This document shows, piece by piece, positions 20,302-32,523 of a stretch of DNA of 64,000 nucleotides. Both the position numbers and the translations under genes were made by a program. Position 1 is the first letter of the stretch. Every line of letters starts with the position of its first letter. This DNA comes from Plasmopara viticola (taxonomy: Eukaryota; Oomycota; Peronosporomycetes; Peronosporales; Peronosporaceae): contig MBPM02000001.1 in assembly GCA_001695595.3 (NCBI GenBank), positions 1,178,001 through 1,242,000 on the forward strand, in the 5' to 3' direction. The notes beneath the pieces were generated by a model, which saw only the letters and a program-made list of their open reading frames with translations, made no database searches and was not told the DNA's origin.

Positions 20302-22268
20302 ATGGAGCCACCAGACAGCTCCACGAGCCCAGTCATTAAATACTATCGAGAAGAGATGCTTCTTGAAGCCTACGATTTGGAGGTGCGTTTACGAAGGTCG
20401 TTAAATTTGAATATTTCCCATTCCAACTGACGCGTTGGTATTTCTTTGGAATACAGTGGAAATCCTTCGAGCTACGACGACAGAGGCTACAAAAAATGCG
20501 GCAGCAGCTGTTGCTGACCGAGAAAATGGAAAAGGAGGAGTTGCGGTACAAAAGTCGTTTGCGAAGACTCAAGCGCCAGGAGCAGGAGAGGCAGGCGCGC
20601 GAGCAGATTGAGCGTGAACAGGCCGAGGCGGTACGTCGTGAGCGAGAGAAAGAGGCAATTTTATGCCGAATGCGTGAGCAAGAAAAAGCAGAGAGGCTTA
20701 AGAAAAAGAAGCTGCTTGCAGTCAGTGACCCGCAGATGGATGAGGGGTGTATGCCAAACAAGAAGAAGACTAAGACTATCAAACTGAGAGAGACGAACTC
20801 TACGGACCTTTCAGATAAGGTACAAAAGACGAGAACAGCGCAATCAAAAAGAATTAAACCCATCCATTTGCCAACAATGCAGCCCAAAGATGATGACTTG
20901 GATTTGACAAAGCAGAATGAATTTGAGGGGGATGAAAGTCCGTCGCCAGCGTTACCAGATGATGGCTTACTGGACATGTTGTCACTAGACAAGGCTAGTG
21001 ACTCGGACGAGGATGATGAGTCGCCGTCTACGGTGAGTTTGATTTTGCCAGTTCAACACGATTCCCCCAAGCGAGCACAGCCATCGCCGTTGAAAAAACA
21101 GAAAGTGGCACCACAGAAGCGATTATTGAGACGACCAAGGGAACCATCAATGGATTTTGATTTCACAAATGCGGAAGCAAGACGGCATGCGAAGGTTGTT
21201 GAAGCTGCCAAGCAAGGTGCAGACGAGGAGAGAGATGAAGAAGATACCGAGCCGGAACCAATGCCGACTCCAAAGAAACATCTAAGACGCCGAAAGGACT
21301 TTAAATCGAATGAGGTTGCCGATTTAGTTGAAAAGACGTCGATGCCGGGTGTGACAGTTGCATTGGGAACCAAAAGTACAGCACATTCCACTGGGATTAA
21401 TGCTAGACCAAATGCAGCAAGCGACAAATGCACGCGTAAAAACACTGTTAGGAACAATGGTAGCAAAAATCTGCTAGCTCAAACCAAGACATCAGTGGAC
21501 GAAGTCAAAGATCGTGGAGCTCGCTCATCATCCAGAAAGATGAATGGAAAAAGTGAAACGTTGTCAATCAAGGAACGACTAGCGAATGCTGAGCTGCTTT
21601 CTCGGATATCTAAAATGCAAGAGATGAGTACTCCAAAAGTTATGGACAAGAAGTCCAAAAAGACTGAAAGGCAAGAATTGCCGAAGACAGCGGCAGCGAA
21701 ACGAACAAACTTTCGCAAGGTATTAGCGAGTGGTCCAGCAGAGTCGGACGTATACCGACGCGACCAAATGATTGAAGACGGAGACTTAAATATCAGCTTA
21801 AATAGCAGTGGCCTCATGAGCGATAACGACTCTCCAGAAAATGTGCTTGCTCCGTCACGAAAGAGACCACAGGGGGCAGGCGAAGGAGACGTGACGCCAA
21901 CAAAAAAGTTGCAATTCCAAGAAATTACCAAGCGTTTGGTGAAATCACCAATGCCTCGCTATTTGCGAACTCCGACCCCTTTAATGTCTCCCGTGGTTCC
22001 ATCGGGTCTTATCAAACCGAAGGTTGTGTCACCAGGACCTCGTTACGCGAATGTTCGCGATCCAATCACCACACGCCGACTCAATTCAGCCCCCATTCAA
22101 TTACGAAAGACTACGAACGCCGATGGGTTCGGCATTCCAGCAGGTAGTGCGAAGACTGCTGTAAATGGAAGTGGTTTCTCTATGTTCGACGCTTTTGTGA
22201 ATAGCGGTAGCAGTGGATCAATTCCTAAGCTAAAAATGAAGCATCGAGACGTGTCGCCGTCAGTATAG
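20302..22268 (+). CDS. uncharacterised basic coiled-coil protein, probably nuclear
   Basis: Two exons, 20302-20382 and 20457-22268, joined in phase 0 over a 74-bp GT-AG intron, give 630 residues. The start MEPPDSSTSPVIKYYREEML sits 146 bp from the divergent ARPC1 start; an internal ATG at 20496 would drop the first exon. Residues about 25-105 form a continuous Arg/Glu/Lys-rich coiled coil with Gln runs (ELRYKSRLRRLKRQEQERQA). The rest is disordered and basic with acidic patches (SDSDEDDESPS), Lys/Arg clusters (KKKLL, PKKHLRRRK) that look like nuclear localisation signals, and many S/T-P sites (SPMPRYLRTPTPLMSP, KVVSPGPRY) suggesting proline-directed phosphorylation. I do not recognise a family. 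A chromosomal or cell-cycle role is possible but only inference. Confidence 0.8.
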
Positions 22269-22421
22269 AATACTCTGTTAGGTGTTCATAGTGTAAATTA
22301 CTATTCCTGATACAACGAGATTGTGAGGTCAAATATTTGGTGGCTACTTCTCAACAATCTGTTCTTTCTAGTAAATTTACTCGACAATGAGGGTCAGTGA
22401 TTTACTATAAGCCAGGTCACT

Positions 22422-23852
22422 CTACTTTTTCAGCGTCTCGGCGTGAAATTGATTGATCGCATCAACTGAGTCGACGTAAAAGTCCGGCACGTGGAGAGGA
22501 TTTTCGATGCTGTTCAGCTCCGATTCGTGTGTGATTCCAGTCAGGACGAGCAGTGTGCTTAAGCCACCGGCGTTACCAAACTCAATGTCCGTCGACAAAC
22601 GGTCGCCCACCTTATTGCAATGAAGGACCAAACCACATCAGAACGCTTAACAATTAAGGCATGTGATTGTTTTACATTTCATACCATGCATGTGCGTGAG
22701 GGTTCCAAATTATACGTGGCGATGATAGTCTGTAGCAGGTCTTGGGAAGGCTTCCCACATACAGCCTCAGGAGGACTAAACATTTGATTTGGTATATACG
22801 TTAGGGCCTGAGTTGTTTGATACGCCGAGTACAAGACAGCACTACGCACCGGCCTATAGTGCACTCGAGCATGTGGATTAAAGAGCCTCCGCCTGGAATT
22901 ATGGCCCCATCTGCAGGGTATGTGGGGTCACTGTCCGAAATTTCAGTGAGCTAAGAAAAAAACGTTTTCGAAAAGCACAAACTTACGGGTTGGTGCCGAT
23001 AAAGTGACAGCCAGGGATCTGACGGACACACTCCGTTGCATATGCCATCTTGTAGTACGTAAAGTACCTAGTGACCGTACAATGTTAAAGATGTCAGCTA
23101 TTTAAAAGGTAAAAGCGCAACTTTCACACTTTTATACCGGTCCAGACCACAAACAACGGCCTTTGTTTCCGGATCAACGACCGGTACGTGTGGAAGGCCT
23201 TTGATGTCACTGTGCTCCATGCCACTGACTTGGTAGCCCTCCAGCTCCAACTCTGTCTTGAGACCAGCCTCGCCAACGACATAGACCTTGCCTTTGATAT
23301 CATGCAGCTTCATGTACTGCACCGTAGCCCACGCAGACCTATTGCACCATCACAAACTAGTGAGAAAGACATTCTAAAGCGAATCCAATCAGTGCATGAC
23401 TCACGTGACGATGTCGTCTTCAACAGCTACGATGCCTTGAGATGCTGCAGGTTTCACAATACCAAATTAACGTTTAAAGTCCCTATTAGCTTCGAAGACT
23501 TCACCCTACCGAGTTTCTTTACGTATGTGGCTCGACTATTGGTAGCATTATTGGTCTACAAACTTTTTTTAGTCCCCACTTGTGTCAAGTAGTTGTGTTA
23601 ATCCCACCACAAAGACGACGCGCTTGTTAAGCGAGCGCAGAAGGTTAATCACGTTTGCAGCGCCCTCAATCGGAGCAGCTCCTCGCCACAGCACTATCAT
23701 GCCACACTCAGTATCATTTTACCCTTCGTGGCAGCATTATGTTAAATCATTCATAGTAGCATACCGCCATCGCAATCGAATAGAAAGGCGTCGAGGCCCT
23801 TGATCCATTGCGAAAAGGACTTGCACTTTAGACGCTGAGTAACGGCAGTCAT
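22422..23852 (-). CDS. HAD phosphatase, phosphoglycolate/4-nitrophenyl phosphatase type
   Basis: Nine exons: 23852-23765, 23693-23608, 23555-23510, 23444-23405, 23338-23138, 23067-22987, 22930-22850, 22775-22685, 22610-22422. Introns are 52-74 bp, GT-AG, phases all fit, and the product is 300 residues, the usual length. Motif I is FLFDCDGV with nucleophile D26 and D28; motif II is VVFVTNNATNS (57 onward); the cap domain contains VVDPETKAVVCGLDRYFTYY and GTNPDPTYPADGAIIPGGG; motif III Lys is in EAVCGKPSQDLL; motif IV is VGDRLSTDIEFG. This is the HAD-IIA NagD-like class, which hydrolyses 2-phosphoglycolate and related metabolites in the cytosol or acts on small phosphoesters. Exact substrate is not readable. 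A minus-strand CCATTTT at 23866-23860, just before the ATG, matches the oomycete initiator. It converges with the upstream neighbour (153 bp). Confidence 0.88.
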
Positions 23853-24051
23853 TGTTGAGAAAATGGGAGTTTGGATCATCTCAATCGCTCATTTCATGAT
23901 ACTAGAGCTCACGTATGATTCTACTCTTATTACGTAGTATAGCATATAAATGTGTCTACATGTCATGCCAATCATGAATCCAATAAGTACGACACGTGTA
24001 AAGTCAGTGATATCGCGCTTCTAAGTCTAATTTTATTGATATATGTAAATT

Positions 24052-25416
24052 CTATAAGACGGCCCAGTTGCCGAACTGCTTCAAGCGCGTATCGATGCGT
24101 GCAACAACCTCGGAGTCAAATCCATCAATGCCATTCTTATCCAGAACAGCGAGCTCTTTTGTCGTCAAGTACACTACATTGTCCGGGTACAAGGGTCGAT
24201 CCTTCCGCCAGCGGGCCAAGTACAACCGATCATGACCACCATTGCGCGTGCCACTCACGGAACTGCGGCCTCGCCAAATCTCCTGATAGATAAACTCAAT
24301 CTCATCTTTCTCCAGCTCAATTTTGTGGCCCTCGTTGAATAACACGTGCTCACGCTGCTGCAATTTCTGATACAACTTGTTGCGCTGGTCGCGGGATAGC
24401 CGTGCGACTACCTCTGGGTTTAGCTTTTTGCCAGCCAGGTCGCACAGAACATACGCTGCCATGGATTGTCCAAAAAGCGCCGGCATCGTCCCAAGCACTG
24501 GGATTACACGGATGCGAAAGTTTTCTACATTGCCAAATTCATTCGGGTTTTGCGCCTGCACGGCATCCAATGGAAGCAACTTGCACACACTTTTCTCACT
24601 TGAAAAGATAGTCGTGATTTCTGAAGACAAAACATTTTTATTCTTTAAAAAGTACCGGATCTTGGTCGCAAGTGGGTCGCCTACCAGACGAAACAAAAGA
24701 ACATAAGGCCTTGCACCGTTACACAATCTCAGTAGTCACTACGTACGGATTGCATCCTTTAGCGAGCCGATCTGTATGCGCGTTGGATCGGCTTTGGCAC
24801 CAGCTCCAGTTGCCGTTATAACCTTAATGTTTTTGCGCGAAACAGCCTCCAATAGCGCGCACTTGGTCTTGACGTCGTCGATACAGTCAAGCACGTACGT
24901 CGGAGAGCCTTCTAGCAGGTCGTCGGCACTGTCCGCCTCGAACATAACGGCCATGTCTTCAATTTTACAGTCCGGTACAATGCCGAGAAGATGACGCTTC
25001 ATTGTCGCGGCTTTTGATAATCCCACGTCGCTACGAGTAGCAACTGCGTGGCGGTTCAACGAGGACAGCGTGACGTTGTCAAAGTCGATTAGCCGCAGCT
25101 TGCCCACGCCCGAGCGCGCCAACATATTTGCGGCATGAGAGCCCACGCCACCGAGTCCTACAACTACAACAAAGGCGTTCTTGACCTTTGCAAACCCTTC
25201 GGATCCGAAAAAGGCCGAGATGCGCGACAATTGCTCCTCCAGTAACTCCTGAGCCACGGCCTCTGTCCCTCGACGATTGGTCACAGCCGATTTTGATGCA
25301 TCAGTGGTAAAGCCATTTCGCTGGTACGTGATTTGGTAGATACATTGCACAGCAATAGCAGCAGCCACGCCAGCGCCAAATGCAGCCGCGAGGTGGCCGA
25401 TGCTCGTCGTGACCAT
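24052..25416 (-). CDS. membrane-anchored tRNA threonylcarbamoyladenosine dehydratase (TcdA type)
   Basis: Two exons, 25416-24747 and 24680-24052, joined over a 66-bp intron, give 432 residues. The N terminus has a hydrophobic segment (residues 7-28, rich in Ala/Val) that could anchor the protein, as in yeast Tcd1/Tcd2 of the mitochondrial outer membrane. An E1/ThiF-like fold follows: VVVGLGGVGSHAANMLARSG (nucleotide-binding GLGGVG at 87-92), LIDFDNVTLSSLNRHAV with the D-x-D and N-R residues that contact ATP, and VLDCIDDVKTKCALLEA, then VITATGAGAKADPTRIQIGS. This family uses ATP to cyclise t6A37 of ANN-decoding tRNAs to ct6A. The divergence from ubiquitin E1 enzymes is clear: there is no long adenylation or UFD region. 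It lies head-to-tail with the EB1-family gene and the phosphatase gene. Confidence 0.85.
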
Positions 25417-25524
25417 TGACCGAGGTCAATTGATTGCTGCGATCAAACTTGTATTAGTTTTTTAAATAGTACCTGTAGCTATTTATTAATAATAATGTTT
25501 CATGTAAATTGCATGCATTTGCCT

Positions 25525-26827
25525 TCATACTGATAATTGCAGCTTCATAAGCTGTTCAATTTTCTTCTCTAGACATTGCTGCACAAGTATTGAGCATTGT
25601 CGTGCCGCGTAAGTCTTCTAAGACGATGTATGTGTTACATGTATGAATGCTTACCAGATCTTTCATGCGTCCAGATAGCTCCAATTCCAAGCATTCAATC
25701 TGTTCGTAGGGATCGTCATCGTCCTCGTTGCAAGTCATAAATGTTAGCAGTGATCTTACCACCTCAGAAATACGGTGACACGTCATCGGGTCTGGTTCTG
25801 GAAATTCTTCCGACTCAAGCACAAATTTGGTGTTTTTCTTCCGTCCGGCACTTTGTCGCGACTTTGAGCTTTGAGACAAACTCTGCTTAGACGCATTGTT
25901 TGAGTCGACACCGTCTAAGCATTCATTGAGTTTCAATAGAGCAATCTTGGCTTTTAGAGTGCCATTTACCGAATGCCTTCCTCGACAGCAAAAATTATTA
26001 GAAAACAGGCTGAAAACCGAAGCAAGCAATATAAACATTCGTACTCTATAGCATGCAAAGCGCGGTCTTTAAATTCGAAGACTTTTTTGTCTGGAATAGT
26101 GACTACAGTGCCACTTTCAGCTTTACCGTAGGATGGTGAATCAACAACATTGAGCTTTTCAACAGCTTCGTCTTGTTGGAGAGCAAGTCTTTCCCCTTCG
26201 AGCCACATCGATTTCTAGCCACATATCAGATTTTTTAATACAAAATTTTTAACAAATACTTTGAGGGCTGACCTGGACGTCGGAAGCTGATGAGCGAAAA
26301 CCCTTCTGATGGCTATCCAAACCTTGGTGAGAGCGGTCATTATTAAGCCAGTTTCGGTGAACATAGTCGTGGACCCAGTGCAAGAAATCAAAATGCTCTT
26401 GGAATACACCCTGGATCAGCTTTCGTATCGGAATTTCCTGTATAGTCACCAACCACTTGTGTTTAAAAGCGCGATACAATGCCAGCCTTTCGAATGCTTG
26501 CACCTCTTTGATATCGCATCGATGAAACGCACACCGAAGCACTTTAAAATTGCGCTCATACTCTGTCTCGGTTCGAGCTTGTAAATTTAATCGCTGCAAA
26601 TTCACCTTTCCAGGGTAAATCACAGCAAAGATTTGACAATAGGCGATGCCATCAGCAAGATGCTCAATCTGCAAACCCATCGTGATTCGATTACATAAAG
26701 AATTTTGTCAAATAGAAGTGTTAAACAGCTCCATCACTTTCGTATAGTCGGTCTGTAGAAACTCGTTGAGCCATGCAAGCAATTCCATGCGTCCAATGCC
26801 CCGCCATTTAAGCTTAAGAAGACTCAT
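25525..26827 (-). CDS. EB1-family microtubule plus-end protein (CH domain)
   Basis: Assembled from six exons: 26827-26738, 26668-26504, 26437-26273, 26214-26045, 25976-25655, 25566-25525, giving 317 residues. The calponin-homology domain reads ELLAWLNEFLQTDYTK, IEHLADGIAYCQIFAVIYPG, TETEYERNFKVLRCAFHRC, then IPIRKLIQGVFQEHFDFLHW, the EB1/MAPRE pattern for binding the microtubule lattice near the GTP cap. ATG 26788 (GRMELL) is an alternative start 13 codons in. The tail is acidic and Ser-rich, with VLESEEFPEPDP and a final helix ELELSGRMKDL; it diverges from animal EB1, and I see no C-terminal EEY motif. Least certain are the fourth intron (25977-26044, AAG acceptor) and the last acceptor. Role in spindle or hyphal microtubules is family knowledge. 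Confidence 0.78.
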
Positions 26828-26992
26828 TATTACTTTAACGCCGTTTCGAAATACACAACCTTTAAAGGTGGCTATTAATGGTACTTATAAATTGTATGGG
26901 GTGAGTGGCGTACTGTAGGATCCATCACAATGTAGAGGGAAAGAATCGTAATACAGACAAAAGATGACGATGACCCCAACAAAACTAAAGAC

Positions 26993-29740
26993 ATGGGGCA
27001 TTCTCCGCGACTTGTACAATTACTCGACGCTTTACAATCGTGTGGCAACGACGCGCCGACTCGAGAACTATACGACGCCTTCGAAAGCATTTCGTACACC
27101 AGGGTTTCTTCGTTCGGAGCAACAACTCTATCGAATCAACTTCAAGTGAAGCACGTCGCCTGCCCACTCATAACAATGCAACTGCAAAAGCGGGTGTTTT
27201 ATCCACTCGACTCTGGCATTTTTGTCTGCAATGAAGAAGCTCAATTGGACTCAAGATTGTCATCCATTATAAATGCAAAAAGGGCAAGTGTTTAAGTTGT
27301 AACCAGTTTGATCACGTGAAACGGACTTGCCCGGCCGGAAACGAATAAGCAGCGATTACGCAGTATTTCTTGGTCAGCAAAGAGGAATCCGCAAGATAAA
27401 TCAGCTATATAAATACGCATGGTGGTGCCATATTCGCAAAGTAATGAATTGTTTAATTCAATAGCCTTGAAACTAGCATCGAAGTTACAATTGTATATGG
27501 CGAAAAGCTACTGGTCAAAGGAGTCGGCATGGTAGAATCGACTGATCTTGATGAAGAGCATTCGTTGGCTGAACGTTGTTATACTTAGCATTCAACAAAA
27601 TAGCATTTTTTGCTGGCAGGTTTGGTGAAGGCGGTATGGGCAAGAAGTTTTCGCATTCGTCGTGTGTCATCAGGAGCAAACATCAAGTAAGTTACTGCAG
27701 ATTGCAAGCGCTTGAGGAGCTTTCAAGCTTTAGAGAACTCGGACAACTTTGCGAAAAAAGCTTGTTTCCTTGATGAGTTTCCGATCCAATAATGGGGCAA
27801 GATTGGTATACAAGACAGTGACTGCTACGCAACATTGGAAACGGCATCGTCCACAATCTTCCCGCTCCTATTATCGCTTAGCGGAACGAGTGTCTATAGA
27901 CGGGACAAACTTTTAGAAGTTCCAAAGTGTGCTACACCGAAAGCGATTCTCACATGAAATGGTGTGCGGAAGCAGTGAAATTAGCAGTTTATTTGAATAG
28001 TCACTCGAGAAACATCCACTTCAACATTAAGCTGTGAAGGCTGGCCTCTGAGATGAAATGTTTGTAATAGTGCTCACGCGTATTTGATTTGCGATACCAC
28101 GCTCATGTCGACGACATATTGTTTCTTTGATTTTTTCTTTTGTTAAAATCATCACAAACTAGAGCTCAAAAATCTCAAGTATGTTTTTTGTCCAGCAGAA
28201 AATGTATTTCTTCGCGTACTTGACTCAAAGAATGCTAACCTCAATTTTAATTAAGATTTGAGGTCAAATGGGTGGAAATTACGACAAGCAAGCCTTAAAG
28301 CCGAAAGCAATTGTCGAAGTGACGAACGGCCTAAGTGAATAGAGAACCAATTATGTACGACCCCATAGAAATTGTCGAAGATTTAGCAGCAGAGGCTCAA
28401 ATGGACGATGTGAATAGTGCGCCGAGCGTCAAAATAAAGAAGCTGATTCCATTTAGGCCTTAAACCGAGTACAGACCGAAGCTAGCAAAGCGATATTCAT
28501 TACCTTGAGCGCAGCAGAGAGATCGTTTATTGATTTGGCTTGAAGTAGAGCAAACAAGTGAGCGAAATGAGCCGATGTTGACCCTAACTAATATCTCCGA
28601 TGACTTGGAGTCAACAGAAGGCAGTGGTCGGCCACTGATGCTAGACTTGACAAAGCCGAACTTATTGCATAGGCTTTTCTTTCGTACGGTGTATAGAATG
28701 AGGCTCAAACGGCCATGCCACCTATATAAGCTCGAGCAATGGGAAGCGCCTATGCAGTAAAGTGACTGGAAGCTACACATTATATATTACTTTCTTTGTA
28801 TACATGGACATTAAAGCTTTTTTCCCGTGTGCTAACCGACACATTTATATTAAGGCTTTCTTTGGTGTCAACAAATCTTAAAGATGCGTGTATTAGCTAG
28901 CTAATCACGGGTCGAAACAAGTAGCTAATGCCGGGAGCAAACAACACATAGCGACTTCGTGAAGAATAATTCCGCGAATGCGGGGCGGGACCAAAGCGTC
29001 CATGCTAAGCGATTTGGATTTAAAAGGCTCAATATACATTGGACTCTGAGTAGACAACCTGGTAATTGCAGCGAGGATAAACAATAAAATCTACGATGTG
29101 AAAGAAATGCTCAAAAAAGACAATCGAGACAATAGGTTTGGGCATCAAAAATTTGCTTGGGCATGGAGGTCAACCGTGACACGTCAGCGAGGCCACCTAC
29201 AATCAAGCAGGCTCGGTACATTGACGATGTGATCGAGGGATTTTGTGAACCGAAAGACAAAAAGTGCCGACAGGCTAAGCACATTAGGTATAAAGCAATC
29301 GTCAACTCAGTCGCCTGCAACGGGACATGGTCGTATGGCAATGTGCTCGAATCCTTAGATAGATGTCTGCTGTGGTTTAAGGGCCAGAAGCTGCGTACGT
29401 GATAGCACAGCTGTCACTTTTTTAAAAAGAATTAGGATTGCAACATCGGACGGGAAGTCGCGCCACTTAAAGACCACGCCTAAACCGTGGTGAAATTGCA
29501 GTAAAGGCGTAATCGATTGCTTCGGTATCAGGTTTCAATTAAGTCCAAGAGTGGTAACACTCATCTGTTGTTGTACGTCTTTACGCGTGCGATGCTTATA
29601 GATATTAGATATGAGCGAGTTCGAGGTAGCTCAACCCGGAAGTGATTGCTTTGGCCAACAACAGTGAATACCATGCTTGGTGGAAGCAAAGCACCACTTC
29701 ATTCAAGAGAATGGGCGGTTGAGTATCCTACGAGATTGGC
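26993..29740 (+). mobile_element. decayed Ty1/copia retrotransposon
   Basis: Pieces of a copia polyprotein occur in the right order on the plus strand, broken by stops and frameshifts. A gag-like start lies near 26993. A CCHC zinc knuckle (CLSCNQFDHVKRTC) is at 27289-27330 and ends at a stop. A protease-flank reading VYGEKLLVKGVGMVESTDLD follows at about 27495. Reverse transcriptase traces appear at about 29050 (VDNLVIAARIN, where copia has YVDD) and 29150-29250 (LGMEVNRDTSARPPTIKQAR, then YIDDVIEGF). RNase H trace LANNSEYHA lies at about 29652. The integrase section is unreadable. No LTRs found. The element cannot be active. Confidence 0.7.
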
Positions 29741-32452
29741 TTGCAGTTGTGCTAATAAAGACTTTTGAGATTTTGATGCTAGTGTATGCGCAACGCAATC
29801 GCCATCAAGACCTAGCCGTTCCTCAAGAGCCGAAAATATAATCGGTGAGTGGGAGCATTGGGACGACGGCGCTTAATTAATCGCGATGACGTCATACGGA
29901 TAACGGAAATTTTAACTCTTAGTAAGATAGTGACGAACATTGATTTCGGACGCATAGACAATCGCTTTTTGGAAAAGCTAGAGCAATCAGCTTACATTTA
30001 GTAGCTTGGTGTGGCACGAAACAGCAAGCTAAGGACCTTAATCATTTAGATTTAGCTCAAGAATTATATTCAATAGAAGCGCGAGCGTTATTTGAGAGTG
30101 CAAAACTGTTGATATTTTGATGATATTGTACTGCCAATTGCTAGTAATACTAATGGAAGTTCGCGTGTTCAATTTTTAAGTTTTGTGTTGTACAAAGTCC
30201 AACTTGATATGCACGGCCATGAGTGAGACATCCCGCCCTTGTCTAAGCAGTTTATGACTGCCGAGTGGATTTAATCTGTCCATGACAAAGGTTTACTTAC
30301 TATGATGTGCGCATTAAAGATGCTTTCGTGTATTCGTTTGTTCAACCCCGCATGGAAGGGGTTTTCTCTGCTTAGGCTCTAATTTCAGAGCACACACAGC
30401 GCCACAGCGACTAAATAAATGTCATTCATTCCAAAAAAATTCTTTGTTGTCAATAATAGGGTCGTTCGTGACACTCAGGGATCAAAATATTATTGAGTCC
30501 CCATTTTCTTCTAGTAAAGCTTAATTTTTCGCTCTCACTATGCTTCGTCCCCCAGATGTTAATCTGATACTACTTGCAGTGTCGCGTGGACTTACGCTTC
30601 CTTCTAACGGAAATTTTGTCAGTTCAATTCAAAGAGCACCATTTTTCTTTTTGTCTCGCAAACCTATATTTTTACTCCTAGCAGAACTTGAATACCCGCA
30701 ATTAGAAGCACCTTTTTTTCACCGTTGAGACTATGTACCCTTACTGTGGACCTCTGTTGCTCGATATAGCTAATTGTTCCATGTATGGAGCTTTAATATC
30801 CATATCTGCAGCCATTTTATTACTTAAATGGAATTTTTTGCTCGTTGTGTCAGATCGTGACTATCTGGTTTGTGGGTGAAATTTTGTGTGTTTCTTAATA
30901 GTGTAAGTGTCTTTGCGATCACATCTTATTTAGCTGACACAATAAGCCCTTTTTCATACCCTACTGTCAATCAGAAATCTTGAGTGTTTGAGTAATGCCC
31001 ATTTAGTACTCTAATATGATGCGAATTTATTGCGGATTGTCGACAGATTGCTTCATATAAAAGAATTGCCAATGCAATACGCTATTTCAAATCGCGGGTT
31101 TGGGTTTGTAGTTTCAGATGGCAGAGTATTCATATGGATAAGCAGCACATAGTGAGTCTAGCACTGTCGAGCAGTGCAAAATTCTTGTCTGTTTCTATAA
31201 GCCTGGCCCGAAGCTGATTACGAATCGATTAAAGGTACATTTTTTACGTTGATGATGAATACCAAACTACCTTGAAAACGGATATTTCGGTGTCTGAGCA
31301 CAAGTTTTAGTTTTTAAAGCAGCTGTTGGAAAAGTTGGAGTAAATTGATCGTACAAATCTATTTCACTAGCACAATATCACGAATAATGGGTACAATCAA
31401 GCGTGGTACGTGTTGTGCTAGATTTTACGTACTTATATGCTCGCATACAACGTAAAACGATTCGAAAAAGACTCTAAAGCCAACATTTATGCTAGATATG
31501 CGCATTTTAAGTATTACCGGATTTTACGTCTATTTGTTGTATAGAATATCAAACAGCACATCATGCGGTAAGCTACATCTAGGCAGCAGATAGTACCGAT
31601 CTATCATTTTTTTTCCACAAAAAATATATCACTCTCAGATTTGTTAATGAAGAAGTAACTCAAAGGGAATTCGAACAGAAGAAATCGGCGCATCTTTTGC
31701 AAGGACCTTCACTACTGTAGATTTATTCTATGCGAATGCGTTAGCGTGTCATTCTCAGAGCTGTACAGCAGGCAAATTTACCTTGTTCGTCATGGTTCTG
31801 GCACCCCATAAATATGCCATATGTACTCGGCCTGCTAAGCATTCGGCAGAAAACTTTGGTTGATACTAGGCCAAGCTGCCTTCTTTGGTGGCAACCGAGC
31901 ACGCTAGCTCCAAACTTCCTCCACCCTTATTCAAGCGAAGCGTATCACCATAGTCATTCGGATCGCTCATGAGACACGTTAAGCTATAGCACACGAAACA
32001 AAGCAAATTCCGTTGAAGAGACACTTGAAAGAGGCCAGCAAATAGCAATTGTCTAATTAATGTTTGCAGATGTATGGATATCAATTAAATTGGTGCGTAT
32101 GGCAAGTTTAAGGGTGCATGTATACGTACAAGTTTGAGAAAATGAAACTAATGCGAAAGGGAGATGCTGGTTCATGGCAAACAGAGAACTTGCTGTGATC
32201 ACGTTCTGACTTCTTCTGTACCAATCACGACACGATAGTAAAGGCTTATTTCCATAGTCCAGGCGTTAGACTTCCTTCTCTCGTTCGGCAATCAAACCGT
32301 GTGGTGCCGTGTGAACCAATCGAATAGTATGTGCACCACAACAAACCACTACGAGAAACGTGCTTAAATAAATATAAAAAATAATAGGCGAACGGCATAC
32401 TTAATCACTCTGGCCCAATACACGTGAAGCAGCAATTCATACTGGCAAAAAA
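29741..32452. other. gene-poor 2.7-kb stretch
   Basis: AT-rich, only short frames, no recognised motif on either strand. The first few hundred bases could include the 3' end of the copia element, but no LTR could be defined. Confidence 0.4.
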
Positions 32453-32523
32453 ACCTCCAGGCGGGATCAAACTTCCGGCTTTTGGCTTACGAAGCGAGTG
32501 CTCTTCCACTGAGCCATAGGAGC
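32453..32523 (-). pseudogene. tRNA-Thr(CGT)-like pseudogene
   Basis: Read on the minus strand, it has an A-box TGGCTCAGTGGAAGAGCA with a perfect 4-bp D stem (GCTC/GAGC), an anticodon loop TTCGTAA (CGT, Thr) and a B-box-like T loop GTTTGATCCC. The anticodon stem (CTCGC/GCCAA), the T stem (GGAAG/CCGCC) and the acceptor stem (GCTCCTA with TGGAGGT) each contain mismatches. A functional tRNA is unlikely; it may be a dead tRNA gene or the head of a tRNA-derived SINE. Confidence 0.6.

Noticed and set aside
26010..26044. 35-bp intron in the EB1-family gene
   Set aside because: It keeps frame but is much shorter than every other intron here; a 68-bp alternative with an AAG acceptor fits better.
28090..28125. 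Plus-strand reading HAHVDDILFL taken as a reverse-transcriptase active site
   Set aside because: Too short, closed by a stop, and out of place by about 1 kb relative to the copia RT traces at 29050-29250.
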